Shown here: in pieces, positions 44,761-54,449 of the stretch | How the letters are laid out: each line of letters opens with the position of its first letter | Numbering within the stretch: the stretch's first letter is position 1 | NCBI RefSeq assembly: GCF_040954645.1 | Contig: NC_092806.1 | Location: 81,423,943 to 81,487,942 of the forward strand | Length of the DNA: 64,000 nucleotides | Reading direction: 5' to 3' | Source of the DNA: Diabrotica undecimpunctata | Taxonomy: Eukaryota; Arthropoda; Insecta; Coleoptera; Chrysomelidae | Notes under the pieces: generated by a model | The model's database searches: none | Told to the model about the DNA's origin: nothing | Seen by the model: only the letters and a program-made list of their open reading frames with translations | Program-made: the position numbers and the translations under genes

Positions 44761-44894
44761 AAAGTGAAATAGATAATGTCTTTGCAATGTCCTGTGTAAT
44801 ATTAGCATCTGTATTTATCTTAATTTTAAAAATTATTTTTGAAATTGTAAGAAGAAAATTTGAATCTTCATGTAATATAAGACTCGATCAATAA
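44703..44894 (+). CDS. Small single-pass membrane protein, unknown
   Basis: 63 residues in the frame overlapping the end of 44467-44760. A short serine/asparagine/threonine-rich N-terminus is followed by one clear hydrophobic span (AMSCVILASVFILILKIIF, ~28-46) and a basic tail (RRKFES), the layout of a type III or tail-anchored small membrane protein. AATAAA lies at 44890. It may be the second cistron of one message or the end of a frameshifted longer protein; I cannot tell. Confidence 0.45.
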   Translation: MFVSNNTTGVSSNNTSEYVKSEIDNVFAMSCVILASVFILILKIIFEIVRRKFESSCNIRLDQ

Positions 44895-44955
44895 AGATGT
44901 TTTAAATAAAAAAGCGTTTAATTTCTAATATATTTATTTATACATATAAAAAAAA

Positions 44956-45430
44956 TTACAATGGTATTATGTTATTGGCAAACCAGTGACGTAGACGATC
45001 CACATTTCTTTCGGTGCATGAAAATAATCCAGCGGCGTGACATGGGTTTGCAGTAGGGCCAACGTTTCCAGTAGCACGAGGCGTACCATCAAACTTGCAA
45101 ACATCAATAATAATGGGAAAAACTCCAAAAACGTGACGTTTCTTATCCAAATATTCTGCTTTTTGTTCTCCTCGAACGTAGATGTAACCTGCTGCATACA
45201 ACAACTTAGTAGTATCGAAGAATATCGAATTCTTCGAGTATCGAATTCCAAGCAGTTTTTTCTCCACGTATGATGCAGTCTTCTTATCCCCATTACTTAG
45301 CGCACTAAATGGTTTCTGAGGCAAAAAGATGTAATGACTTCGTTTAAAACCTATTTCAATGGTAAGTTCTTTGGGAACAAACCATCCGTTCACATCGAAT
45401 CCCTGAATGTCTACGAATGCTACTCTGATG
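44956..45430 (-). pseudogene. Maverick-associated protein with V-D-x-Q-G-F start, possible exonuclease-like fold
   Basis: The ATG-started frame (45393-44956, 145 codons) contains KELTIEIGFKRSHYIFLPQKPF, LYAAGYIYVRGEQKAEYLDK and CHAAGLFSCTERNVDRL. The frame is open about 37 nt further upstream, where it codes VAFVDIQGFDV, a segment I associate with the N-terminus of a family in insect virus-like elements, perhaps a DEDD-type nuclease. No ATG precedes that segment before a stop, so either the start codon is lost or an upstream exon is missing. It is the last gene on the minus strand after the major capsid gene. The function is inferred weakly. Confidence 0.4.
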
Positions 45431-45503
45431 ATGACTGCTCGTGTACTACTGGCAATTTATGCATCTAATTTGGACTTTTTACAATTTCGGTGAGAGGGAA
45501 GTA

Positions 45504-46702
45504 CTACATTACACAATCATGAATTATAATGCAGTAGACTTTGGTATTTTCAGGAAAACCATTATTCGCTTCAATATCGAGTTTTACGTCAACAGTGGAT
45601 GCTTTCTTCTTGTTTCGAACAATCGATGACGAACAATGCGTGATTCTTGAAAGCTGAGAAATCGAGCAGAGGACGCTTTTGTTGAGAATGTATGTAGCTA
45701 GGATAGAATTCTGTATAATTGAAATAGGCCTCATTGTAGTCAGTTTTGCTAAAATCCAACTGCATTCTCTCGTTCGGCCAATATTCTCCATTTAAAGATA
45801 ATCTGATACTTTGGATATCAACATTGTCAAATAAGGTGGTCTCGGTTGAATTCTTGTCACGTTTGTTGGTTTGAAAGAAAACAATGACATAACGTGGTCT
45901 TTCAACTGATGTGCTAGTTTTAACGGCCCAAACTTCACGTCTAGCGCCTTTGGTAATGGCAGGTAATTCATGTAATTCCCACTTTCTAAATGGAATAACT
46001 ATAGGTTGATCTTGTTGAATGGATTTCATAAGTTCCAATTTAATATCATCATTGGGAACTATGTGCTTGACTCTAAGCTCAATGTTAGTAATGTTAATCT
46101 TAACAGTTGTAACTTGGCCTTGAGTTTTTTCTTTGACAATTATGCAATCGTTATCGTTTCGAGCTCGAACTAGTCTTATTGTTTGACAGCCACACGTAAT
46201 CATTGAAAATGTTGAATATATGTTTAAGAGGTATCTGTATGTTGAATGAATGATCTGCAGCGTGTAGAATGGGATCCTTAGGATAATTCCAGCCTGCCAT
46301 AACCATATAATTGGAATCTTCTTGAGTGTAACATGTCATGGCACGTACAGCACTTATGATACCAGGATCCCGCACTGTTTTTATCTCCCTTGCGCTTTCG
46401 CTGTACGTACACGAATCGAAAAGAAAAGCACCCACATTATTTGCTAGTTTGACGTCGCCAGTTCCGTTTATTGCGAGCGATTCTTTAATGCACAACAAGG
46501 TTTCGCTCATTGCAAAGAACGAGTCGACTTGATTGATGCTAAATTCTACAATGTCATTGCAGTTGAATGATTTGATGAATGGTGCATATGTTCGGTATTC
46601 GGCCTTTCGAATTAACTCGTCAAACATCGGCTTACGATAAATACCAAATATTGGAGGAATTATGTTGTTTGAACGTGATCGTTTTCCATACATAGTTGTC
46701 AT
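45504..46702 (-). pseudogene. Major capsid protein (double jelly-roll), two frameshifts
   Basis: Three frames (46702-46151, 46203-45589, 45791-45504) in consecutive order make up a ~400-residue protein. The start, GKRSRSNNIIPPIFGIYRKP, is typical of adintovirus/Polinton capsid proteins. Later blocks include MVMAGWNYPKDPILHAADHSF, a PFRKWELHELP segment and NEAYFNYTEFYPSYI. The end has FPENTKVYCIIIHD, the conserved final strand of this family. Frameshifts lie near 46150-46200 and near 45600. It would form the icosahedral shell with the penton-like protein encoded upstream (46845-47564). The lesions make it non-functional here. Confidence 0.75.
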
Positions 46703-46844
46703 GTTTTCAGTTTAAAACCAAGTGATTGCAAAAACAATTTGTTTGCAAACGTAAGATGTTGCCGCTTAGACGAGGACGTAAGATGTTGCCGCTTAGACGG
46801 TTGCTCAACTAATGGTGTACTATGGGCAGTAGATTGCCTTATTA

Positions 46845-47564
46845 CTAATCCCATTTCCCTCTTGATCTAAGTTCCAGCACCAATGTGCTCTGTTCTCCTC
46901 TAAAGTTTACAGGTCGTCCTTCTTGATCGACAGCCAACACTGTGATATTGGTAATTTCTCGTTGCGGTACAACAGGTACATACAACAAATTGTGTGGAGT
47001 TTCGTCAATTACGTACCCAGGATTTGATTGTATGACAAATTCGTAGATCGTGTGAGCAGGTCTGTTACCATCGAAGGCTCCGGTACTAATGTTGCATTCA
47101 AAGCGTATGCTAGATACTTTAATAATCCTAACAGTTCGATCTGAAGAATGCGTCTGTCCTGGATTTAGAATTGCAGGAGAAAATCCCAATACTGTACCAA
47201 GACTGTCAGGTTGCTTAAACGAAATCTTATATTTGCTGAAAATTTGACACTGCAACGTGTTATGGTTAGGTTTTAGACTAAATATCGTTTCTGGTTTAAG
47301 CACATTATCAGCACCCAATTTCTGTTGTATGTATTCTTCAATATCGGCAATTTCATAACATCCATCGGGGAAATCAAATTGTTGCAATTTGTTTTTGTCA
47401 TTGTAGTAATAAAACTTGGTATTTTCAATGTTTGGTATACTGTTGTAGGAATGGAAAAATCGAAGAGCTATCTCATAATCTTTATTCGGATCCAACACGA
47501 TCGGTGTGGGAGGTTGAAATGAGAATATGTAATTGGTGCTGTCTACTCTCAACAACTGCGACAC
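46845..47564 (-). CDS. Minor capsid (penton-like, single jelly-roll) protein
   Basis: 239 residues, uninterrupted. It opens with a capsid-type SQLLRVDSTNYIFSFQPP segment and continues DPNKDYEIALRFFHSYNSIPNIE, FDFPDGCYEIADIEEYI, GTVLGFSP and GNRPAHTIYEFVIQSNPGYVI. These match the penton/minor capsid proteins that accompany the double jelly-roll capsid gene in Polintons and adintoviruses. It lies just upstream of the major capsid gene on the same strand with a ~140-bp gap. It is one of the few intact frames in the element. Confidence 0.7.
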   Translation of the reverse strand: MSQLLRVDSTNYIFSFQPPTPIVLDPNKDYEIALRFFHSYNSIPNIENTKFYYYNDKNKLQQFDFPDGCYEIADIEEYIQQKLGADNVLKPETIFSLKPNHNTLQCQIFSKYKISFKQPDSLGTVLGFSPAILNPGQTHSSDRTVRIIKVSSIRFECNISTGAFDGNRPAHTIYEFVIQSNPGYVIDETPHNLLYVPVVPQREITNITVLAVDQEGRPVNFRGEQSTLVLELRSRGKWD

Positions 47565-47621
47565 GATGACTGACTCACGTCAATCTATTAATAGGTTATT
47601 ATATTAGAAAAACAACAATAT

Positions 47622-47912
47622 TTACTTTAATAGTTTTATTTGTTCCAAAGCAAGTTTACATAAATGACACGAAGCTTGAGAATCAGGTGGGCCATCCCAG
47701 TGAGTCCTCCAATCCGATCTGTTATATATTAATATATAATGTACGAAGCAGGGAAGTAGTATCTTCAGGTTAAATTCTCCTCGATATTCTTCAGGCAATT
47801 AATGCTATATTTTTAACAATTCTGTAGTTCGTACAGTTCGTATAATATAATCTAGCGGTATGTATTTTAGTTCTTCTTCACTGAATTCTGTAAAACATTT
47901 TTTGTGAAACAT
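47622..47912 (-). pseudogene. Degenerate small gene, unknown, two in-frame stops
   Basis: Between the protease and penton-like genes one frame from ATG 47912 codes MFHKKCFTEFSEEELKYIP, reaches a TAG then a TAA three codons apart, and continues as LPEEYRGEFNLKILLPCF, then RSDWRTHWDGPP and a CHLCKLALEQIK end before TAA at 47622. The run of coding-like sequence beyond the stops, in one frame, argues for a real former protein of ~96 residues with a C-x2-C pair near its end. I do not recognise it. It is missed if only uninterrupted frames are considered. Confidence 0.45.
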
Positions 47913-47948
47913 ATGGTCCATAAGCAAAACATAAGTAGTTCTGTACTT

Positions 47949-48306
47949 TTAGTAGGCTCCATTATATAAAAACTTTAAGCATAAATGTCCACAAATAATT
48001 TGATTGTAGGTTTGATACTGATGGTTATTATAGGAAATGTTGGCACGTGCACCACCCAGATACTTAACAAGTTCTTTGGTCGGCTTCAAATTACCAAATG
48101 AATCGAAATACTCTACGTTGTTGTTTATCTTTCTGTATGCTACCCAATGTGTTCCGGTATGTGTGGACACATCCAAGTTTACTACTGCACATTCTCGTTG
48201 TCGAGGACCGTCTCTAGGCAGAGACATTCATGAAAACACCTCGAAAATGTGGTATTTTAAGGATCTTCGCATAATGTGCAATCTCCACATCATATAGCGG
48301 ACGATT
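47949..48306 (-). pseudogene. Adenain-like cysteine protease, frameshifted near its N-terminus
   Basis: The main frame (48227-47949) has LPRDGPRQRECAVVNLD, THWVAYRK with the catalytic histidine, EYFDSFGNLKP with the acidic residue, and CGHLCLKFL with the nucleophile cysteine: the adenovirus-type maturation protease pattern seen in Mavericks. The conserved N-terminal piece (NRPLYDVEIAHYAKIL, IPHFRGVFM) lies immediately upstream in another frame, so a 1-nt shift near 48228 splits the gene. No ATG is visible for that upstream piece. The protease normally trims capsid and core proteins during particle maturation. Confidence 0.75.
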
Positions 48307-48314
48307 GGGTAGCT

Positions 48315-49075
48315 TTATTGAAAGTTTTTTTTCAAATACAAGCCGAATCCACCTTTCGGTTTCTTACGTAGGTACAGACCCGAACCGATGTGTTCCATTG
48401 CCCTGTTATGGCGAATATCCTCCTCCAATTTCTTTTGAGCATTCTTAGCATCGACTACTGTCTTCGCCAACCCAGCGGCACCCCCCGCTAAAGCCCCCAA
48501 AGCGGAAAGGCCCGCAAATAGAGGTATGAGGGTAGGAAACCTCCAGATTTTAGTGGTAGTACTCGAGGAACATCAACTTCTTTACGACCACCAAGTCTTT
48601 TGATTATGGATTTTGCTATTCGTACAGCCGTCAAAGCAGTATCTGTTAACGATGCTCCTCTTTTCATGGACTTTGCAATTTTTGAGACAACATCTCGATT
48701 GAAAGAGTAACGTCCTCGTCTTACACGACGAGAGCAGCCCATCCCCAACTTTTTTTTCGTTTTCATTCCGCCAGTTACAATTAAAGCAGCACTTTTTTCA
48801 CCAATGCTAGCGTCTTTCGACTTGAAGCGCTCCCAAGCTCTATCTTCCAATTCTTTATCGGCCTTGTGGCGTTCTTCGAGAGATGAATGCTGCGAATAAG
48901 CGATATCGTGTCGTTTGCAAGCTGCGTCTAATGGATTAATTCCTGGATCTCCACGTGCAAGACGTTTTTTTAGTTTTGTTCCAGGCCCACAATACTGATA
49001 ACCAGGAATATGTAGTTCAACTGGAAGTTTATTAATTAGAGAGTTCACGAGACCTCCTCCTTCAACGACCAACAT
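48315..49075 (-). pseudogene. Phospholipase A2-like / pVI-like capsid protein, one frameshift
   Basis: I place the start at ATG 49075, leaving a 72-bp gap to the divergent ATPase; an ATG at 49165 would overlap it. The N-terminal part has LVNSLINKLPVELHIPGY then YCGPGTKL and LDAACKRHDIAYS. These are the calcium loop and H-D catalytic pair of the parvovirus-VP1-type phospholipase A2. A long basic stretch follows (KTKKKLGMG, RRVRRGR). The C-terminal part, in another frame from about 48530 on, has the hydrophobic LIPLFAGLSALGAL helix and the GLYLRKKPKGGFGLYL repeat, typical of the membrane-active tail in adintoviruses. The presumed role is escape of incoming particles from endosomes. A single frameshift separates the two halves. 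Confidence 0.75.
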
Positions 49076-49147
49076 TGGACTGATGTCATGCAAGTGGTGA
49101 CATCTATAATATATATTACCGTATTTATGTACTACACTTGCCACACG

Positions 49148-49855
49148 ATGAAGGTCGTTCAGCAAGAGCAGACGCTACCAATTGATAATTTGGACATTGT
49201 CCAGAAAACAACCAACAGTAAACATGGTAAATTGCTACCGAATTAATTCAGAGCAATTATTTGTGGTCCAAGTGGGTGCGGCAAAACGAATGTAATGCTA
49301 TCTCTTCTATTCAATCCGAATGGCGTCAAGTTTAAAAATGTCTATGTTTATTCTAAATCCCTCTTTCAACCGAAATACCAACTACTGCAAGATGTAATAG
49401 CGCAAGTTAAAGGTGTAGGATATTACCCATTTAAAGACAACGAAGAAATTATTAGTCCCAGCGAAGCTAAACCCCACTCTGTGTTTTTATTTGACGATGT
49501 TGCATGTGATGGCCAGCAAAAGATTCGCGAGTATTATTCCATGGGTAGGCATAAAGATGTCGATGCCGCTTATTTATGCCAAACATATTCAAAAATACCG
49601 AAGCAGTTAATTAGAGACAACTGTAACATAATTGTACTATTCAAGCAAGATGAGATAAATTTAAAGCATGTATTTGATGAGCACGTATCACCAGACATGT
49701 CATTTGATGAATTTAAAAAAAATTGTTCTGAATGTTGGTGTGATAGGTATGGTACTCTGGTAATTATAAAAGATTTTGCTCTCAATATTGGCCGATATCG
49801 CAAAGGATTTGATAAATATATAAAATTGTATGATAATTGTTTAGTTGTCAACACA
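49148..49855 (+). pseudogene. FtsK/A32-type genome packaging ATPase, early stop
   Basis: From ATG 49148 the frame meets TAA at codon 33 (49244-49246), just before the ATPase core. It then continues through Walker A GPSGCGKT (49265-49288), VYVYSKSL, the Walker B-like VFLFDD (about residues 114-119), a YLCQTYSKIP sensor-like stretch and an IVLFKQDE segment. This is the DNA-packaging ATPase shared by Mavericks and adintoviruses. The base order around the stop (AATTAATTCAGA) looks locally rearranged relative to what the family suggests. The frame does not close at the usual end and runs into the next gene. It is divergent from the PLA2-like gene, with a shared intergenic promoter region. Confidence 0.75.
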
Positions 49856-50884
49856 ATGTCAGATGATACGGTTGCCATTGCCCTTCGCAAGAAGAAAGTC
49901 GCCGAATTGGCTAGATCAATTCGCAAAAAATATTTGGCATTAAAATTAGGTCGAACAGAACAAGATGAGTCCCTAAATAAACTGTTTAAACCACTCTCGA
50001 AACCTCTCAAAGATATTGCACAATAATCAAAAACGTTACATCATACTATCACTAACAAGTTTGAACAAGTTAAAAAAGAAGAAGTGAAAAAGGAGGAGGA
50101 GGAGGAGAATGGTGATGATGATGTATTTCTTGATGCACCTGATCTAGCGATACATGATGAAAACATTATTCAAGAACCAATCTCTAACGAGATTCCGATG
50201 GATGCCACAGACGAATATATCGATCAATATCCTTCAATAAGTCACAAGTACATAAAAGAATATTTAATAAAAGACGATAAAATTGATAAAAACTATGGTC
50301 AATTTTACGATTCTATTAGTGGTTGGATAATGGGAAAACGTCGAATAAACTTTGACAAACGCAATGGAGACATAATAATAATTCGAGAACGTGATTTAGA
50401 AGAACGTAGGTTAGGTGGTACGCCAGGTCTATATCAACTTTTATTTTATGCCAACCCTGATTAGTATAATGATGAGGATTTACAAATGTATAAAACACCG
50501 TTGAAAAACACAGAGATTCATCTGGATACCTTAGGACGTCTTAAAGGTTCCAGCGGAGAAAAATACCATTCTATTATTAAACCTCTATTCAAGCCATCTG
50601 ATACAGCAATGAAAAAGCATGCAACTCGATCAAAAAAAGAACTCGAACACAGAACGAAAACAACAACACGATCATCGTCATCTACGGCCAAAGGAACGGG
50701 ATTGGATGACTCTCGTTTAACATACAACACTGCACCCATGGAGTATATTTATTCTGATAATCCAAATGAGTTAGTTGAACGTCTTAAACTATTGGTAGCT
50801 TCGAAAGACGCAGGCAACACATCTCTCGACAACGAAATCGTAGCCGTCATCAATGAACTAAAAGAAGCTAATATAATAGAGTAA
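49856..50884 (+). pseudogene. Conserved Maverick protein of unknown function, two in-frame stops
   Basis: Starts at ATG 49856 (MSDDTVAIALRKKKVAELA), in frame with the ATPase and with no stop between; ancestrally the two were probably separate. N-terminal blocks are basic and helical (IRKKYLALKLGRTEQDE, FKPLSKPLKDIAQ). After TAA at 50024 the same frame runs through an acidic repeat (KKEEEEENGDDD) to YGQFYDSISGWIMGKRRI and GTPGLYQLLFYANP. After TAG at 50462 it continues MYKTPLKNTEIHLD, SSGEKYHSIIKPLF and a serine/threonine-rich tail to 50884. The DxxYGxxY...GTxGLYxLLF core recurs in uncharacterised insect proteins. I do not know its function; a virion or DNA-bound protein is a guess. Confidence 0.55.
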
Positions 50885-50911
50885 CTGGGGAATGACGACA
50901 TCATTTCCATT

Positions 50912-51905
50912 ATGAGTGTCGACAAATTCGGTCATCACTCTCGTAACAGTAGTAGTAATGCTCAAAAGGTGGCACGAGTTACTTTTCCACATACGTCTGA
51001 CGGAAATATTAATGCCGAAAATGTGAAAATTTGCAATGTCAAGGATCCATCAGACAATGACGATGCTGCAACGAAAAAATACGTTGATGGACAAATCAAT
51101 GAGTTACGTAATCTGCACCAAACACATGGTGTGCTGTTTCAGCAAAAAACTAATGACATACAAAATTTAACCATCGGCCTAAACGATGCAAGAAAGGAAC
51201 TTCATGAAACTACGGTCCCACTTCTCGAGCAAAAGTTACAAAAAATAATCAAAAATGATCGGGAAACACTAAGATGGCAAATATCTGCAGTACTAAAGCG
51301 TGCACAAGAAGATCTCGATAACATTAAAGCTACATTAAAAAATGATATTAGTAAAAAAATAATTCCATTTCTCGAGCAAAAATTACAAAAAAACAATCAG
51401 ATGGAGAGAATACACTAAAAAATGATGCGGAAAACAATACAAATATGTTATTAAAAATAATCGCAGATGGTTTGAAAATACTGAAAAAGGAAATGGAGGA
51501 CGATCTAAAATCTGCTCTCGAGCAAAAGTTACAAAAAATAATCAAAGATGGTCTGAATACACTAAAAAATGATACGGACAACAGTATAAATATGTTATAA
51601 TCCAAGATGATTTGAATACGAAGAACAATCTGAAAAAGGATATAGAGGATGCTCTTGAGCAAAAGTTGCAAAAAATAATCAAAAATGGTCAGAATACAAT
51701 AAAAAATGATACGGAGTTTAGTATAAATATGTGGAACAAAATAATCCAAGATGATTTGAATACACTAAAAAAGAATACGGAGAACAATCTAAAATCTGCT
51801 GCAGAAATAGTTGCAAAGCATACGATGTACGATATAAAGATGGAACAGAGGATAAAACAAGTGGAACAATCATTAAAAAGCATAGTAGATAGCGTTCATT
51901 CATGA
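50912..51905 (+). pseudogene. Fibre-like coiled-coil repeat protein, frameshifted
   Basis: The frame from ATG 50912 has an N-terminal anchor-like part (VTFPHTSDGNINAENVKICN, DAATKKYVDGQI) resembling the base of phage/virus fibres. It is followed by a repeating coiled coil built on LEQKLQKIIK(N/D)...LKND(T/I). The repeat motif occurs at about 51226, 51372, 51520 and 51654. Frame is lost near 51385 and again near 51600, then regained in 51612-51905, which ends EQSLKSIVDSVHS. It lies between a structural gene and integrase. A spike or fibre role is inferred from architecture only. Confidence 0.55.
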
Positions 51906-51907
51906 GG

Positions 51908-51933
51908 TACCTTAAGACAAACGTCTTAAGGTA
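51908..51933. terminator. Perfect 11-bp hairpin between fibre-like gene and integrase
   Basis: TACCTTAAGAC, loop AAAC, GTCTTAAGGTA. It starts two bases after the fibre-like stop codon and ends 20 bases before the integrase ATG. A transcript 3'-end structure is one possibility; eukaryotic Pol II does not need such a hairpin, so the role is open. Confidence 0.4.
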
Positions 51934-51953
51934 GTGGAAGGTGCGTTAAAATA

Positions 51954-52879
51954 ATGTCTAAAGAAAAGAAAGAGGTGGTGTATGAGTTGCATAAACCAGC
52001 ACGAAAAAAAAAAAAAATCCTCGTCGTCGAACAATAATCAAAGGAATCGATGACTTGTGGCAAATGGATTTGGCTGAAATGCGCCCTTATGCACATCAAA
52101 ATAAAAATTACAAACTAATACTAGTTGTAATTGTTTTTCAAAATTTGTGTGGACACGTCCTCTAAAAACGAAGAGTGGTGAGGAAATTACTCGGGCATTT
52201 TCGGATATTCTCGCTCATACTCGACGAGTCCCAAAAAACTTACAATCTGATCAGGGAACCGAATTTTACAACAGAAAATTTCAAAATTTAATGAAAAAAC
52301 ATGAAATTAATCATTACAGCACCTACACGAAAAAAAGCTGCTATTTGCGAAAGAGTTATTAGAACGTTGAAAGCAAAGTTGTACAAGTATTTCAGTTTAC
52401 ATGGATCGTACAAATGGTTAGATGCTCTACCCATAATTACCGAGGAATACAACAACACAAAACACAGTAAAACAGGATACAAACCGTCTCAGGTTAACAA
52501 ATCCAACGAAAATGCCATTTTAAACAAAAGTTATGCTCATTTAAAGATTGCCGGTCCACGAAAGCTTAAAGTTGGCGACATTGTACGTGTATCAAAGGCA
52601 AAACATTTCTTCGAAAAGGCCTACACACCCAATTGGACTACTGAATTATTTAAAATTGCACAAGTTAAGATAACAAATCCTATAACGTATTTGCTCGAAG
52701 ACATGCAAGGTGCACCGATTAGCGGCGGTTTTTACGAAGAAGAATTGCAGAAAACATCAAGCCCTGACATATACCTGGTCCAAAAAGTACTCAGACGAAA
52801 AGGCAATAAGATGTATGTGAAATGGTTAGGAATGGATAGCAAACACAACAGCTGGATAGATAAATCGAATATAGTTTGA
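51954..52879 (+). pseudogene. Retroviral-type integrase with C-terminal chromodomain, frameshifted
   Basis: Starts MSKEKKEVVYELHKPARKK. After an A-run frameshift (about 52007-52019) it continues RRRTIIKGIDDLWQMDLAEM with the first catalytic aspartate. Another shift near 52145 leads to FVWTRPLKTKSGEEI and NLQSDQGTEFYN with the second aspartate. A third near 52320 leads to CERVIRTLKAKLYKY with the glutamate, giving the D-D-E triad. The C-terminus (about 52750-52870) has IYLVQKVLRRKGNKMYVKW, a chromodomain typical of Polinton integrases. The enzyme joins element ends to target DNA and creates the 6-bp duplication. Three frameshifts mean it is dead. Confidence 0.8.
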
Positions 52880-52962
52880 GGATCTATATTTCGATTCGCC
52901 GCGTGGACATACATTTTTTGAAAAGGCCAAAACTTAACCGAAAGGAGGGGGGATGACAAAAG

Positions 52963-52993
52963 TATAAATTTAAGACAAACTACGATGTTCAGT
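52963..52993 (+). promoter_or_regulatory. TATA plus initiator promoter for the 53031 gene
   Basis: TATAAAT at 52963-52969 and initiator TCAGT at 52989-52993; the initiator A lies 28 bp downstream of the TATA start, the standard arthropod spacing. The gene's ATG is 40 bp further on. Confidence 0.65.
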
Positions 52994-53030
52994 TTACACC
53001 CATTTCGTCAACGGTGTTCGAAACAAGAAG

Positions 53031-53729
53031 ATGAGCTCTCAAGATACTGGTTATGACAGTCAGCCTGTTAATTTCGATGATGATAGCAGTGAATTTAGTG
53101 TAGAATTTGACTACGATGAAGATAGTCAACCGCCTAGTCCTGGCGCCGAATTAGATCGAGTATTGGCAAAATTTGAAGAAGCAGCCAAAAATGAAGTATA
53201 TTATTTGTTAGAAGCCTCCTTTCCACTCGAAAATTGCATACTTAAAGTCGGTCTATCTCCAGCTAGACATTTTACAACATCCATCATTCTGTGCCAATAC
53301 ACCAAGTTTCGAAGAATTAGTTTAGATAAATTTGAGTGGAGTGACATAATTGAACTGTGTACACAAAAGATGAATGATTTTTTCCAAGCAGATCTACCGA
53401 CTTATGCCGATGAGTATGATCCTATCGAGTTTCAGTGTGGAGAATACTGCAAGATTAGACAATTGATGTATGATTCAACCAGGTTCCTTGTTATTGAAAA
53501 GCATGGTGTGGAATACTATCTAGATGTAAATAATGTTACGCAAATTCTACAAGTACATCACAGTTTACTGACTCATCGCATATCCATGTTGGAAAATTTA
53601 AATTTTCATGAATATTATAGAAATGTTATAGACTTTATGAAGCAGAATTTTTGTACAGATACTAGTTTATATGGACCGTTGGAAGCTTTAACTGCGTTTG
53701 CGAAATTTCTCCATCAGATACTTTGTTAG
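53031..53729 (+). CDS. Maverick protein of unknown function, intact
   Basis: 232 residues, uninterrupted, with its own TATA/initiator promoter. The N-terminal ~45 residues are acidic and serine-rich (DDDSSEFSVEFDYDEDS), probably disordered. The rest is a compact-looking domain with FPLENCILKVGLSPARHF, TKFRRISLDKFEWSDIIELC, FQCGEYCKIRQL and a helical C-terminus. No membrane segment or signal peptide. I recognise no family. It converges with 54028-54369, the AT-rich gap between holding several AATAAA-like signals. Its integrity among broken neighbours is notable. Confidence 0.6.
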   Translation: MSSQDTGYDSQPVNFDDDSSEFSVEFDYDEDSQPPSPGAELDRVLAKFEEAAKNEVYYLLEASFPLENCILKVGLSPARHFTTSIILCQYTKFRRISLDKFEWSDIIELCTQKMNDFFQADLPTYADEYDPIEFQCGEYCKIRQLMYDSTRFLVIEKHGVEYYLDVNNVTQILQVHHSLLTHRISMLENLNFHEYYRNVIDFMKQNFCTDTSLYGPLEALTAFAKFLHQILC

Positions 53730-54027
53730 GCCAAGCTATGAGAGAATATGTATATTATTATAAAATTAAAGTTGTAAATGATTTAACTGAATAAATAATA
53801 TTAATAAATATGTTGTCTTTAATTTGTAATCTAATATAAATAAAAACAAAAGAAAAACAAAAACTTGAGATTACACAAATTTATTATTAAAACTTACATT
53901 ATAAAATTCTAAAGTACTATACTTATAAAATACTTATATTTACAAAACTACAATTTACAAAAACTTTGTGATAAGTGATCTTTTCTCTTTTTGTTCTTAT
54001 GAGTAGCCATGTACTAAAAGAAGAAAA

Positions 54028-54369
54028 TTATGTATGCAAAGAGCATCTACATTGAAAGGTCCAGGTAGTATCAAACAAGACATGATCAAATGAATTTTGG
54101 CACCAATTATCTGCTACATTATACAAATATTTTATGTCATATTCATGATGTTCATCCCAACTAACAACCTGTTCATAGCCATAGCATTTATTTTTTGATT
54201 TAAGTACGTTTCGGAAACGTTCAAAACAACCAAAACAAAAGTTTAAAGCAATATCATCTGCTACAAATGCAGAATAACGGGCACAATACATATTAAATTC
54301 TCTCTCTTTATAATGTGATCCACAAATATGAAATCTTTCTGCTTCATTTTTTGTGTTTTCTTTGTTCAA
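54028..54369 (-). CDS. Small cysteine-rich protein of unknown function
   Basis: 113 residues from ATG 54369. Cysteines and histidines are frequent (FHICGSHY, MYCARYSAF, NFCFGCFERF, CYGYEQ, CQNSF, FQCRCSLH), including one C-x2-C pair and a C-x-C near the end, so metal binding is possible. No signal peptide. It lies between the 53031 gene and the MITE that follows. I do not recognise the family; whether it is a Maverick gene or the last exon of something longer is open. Confidence 0.4.
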   Translation of the reverse strand: MNKENTKNEAERFHICGSHYKEREFNMYCARYSAFVADDIALNFCFGCFERFRNVLKSKNKCYGYEQVVSWDEHHEYDIKYLYNVADNWCQNSFDHVLFDTTWTFQCRCSLHT

Positions 54370-54449
54370 AATTCATTTGATCGCATACTTGTATTAGATG
54401 CAAATAATCAGATTTATAGTTTTTATAAATTGTGTGCGTAGTGTTGGTA

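Noticed and set aside
51202..51903. Antisense phenylalanine/serine-rich hydrophobic frames
   Set aside because: They are complements of the lysine-rich coiled-coil repeat on the plus strand.
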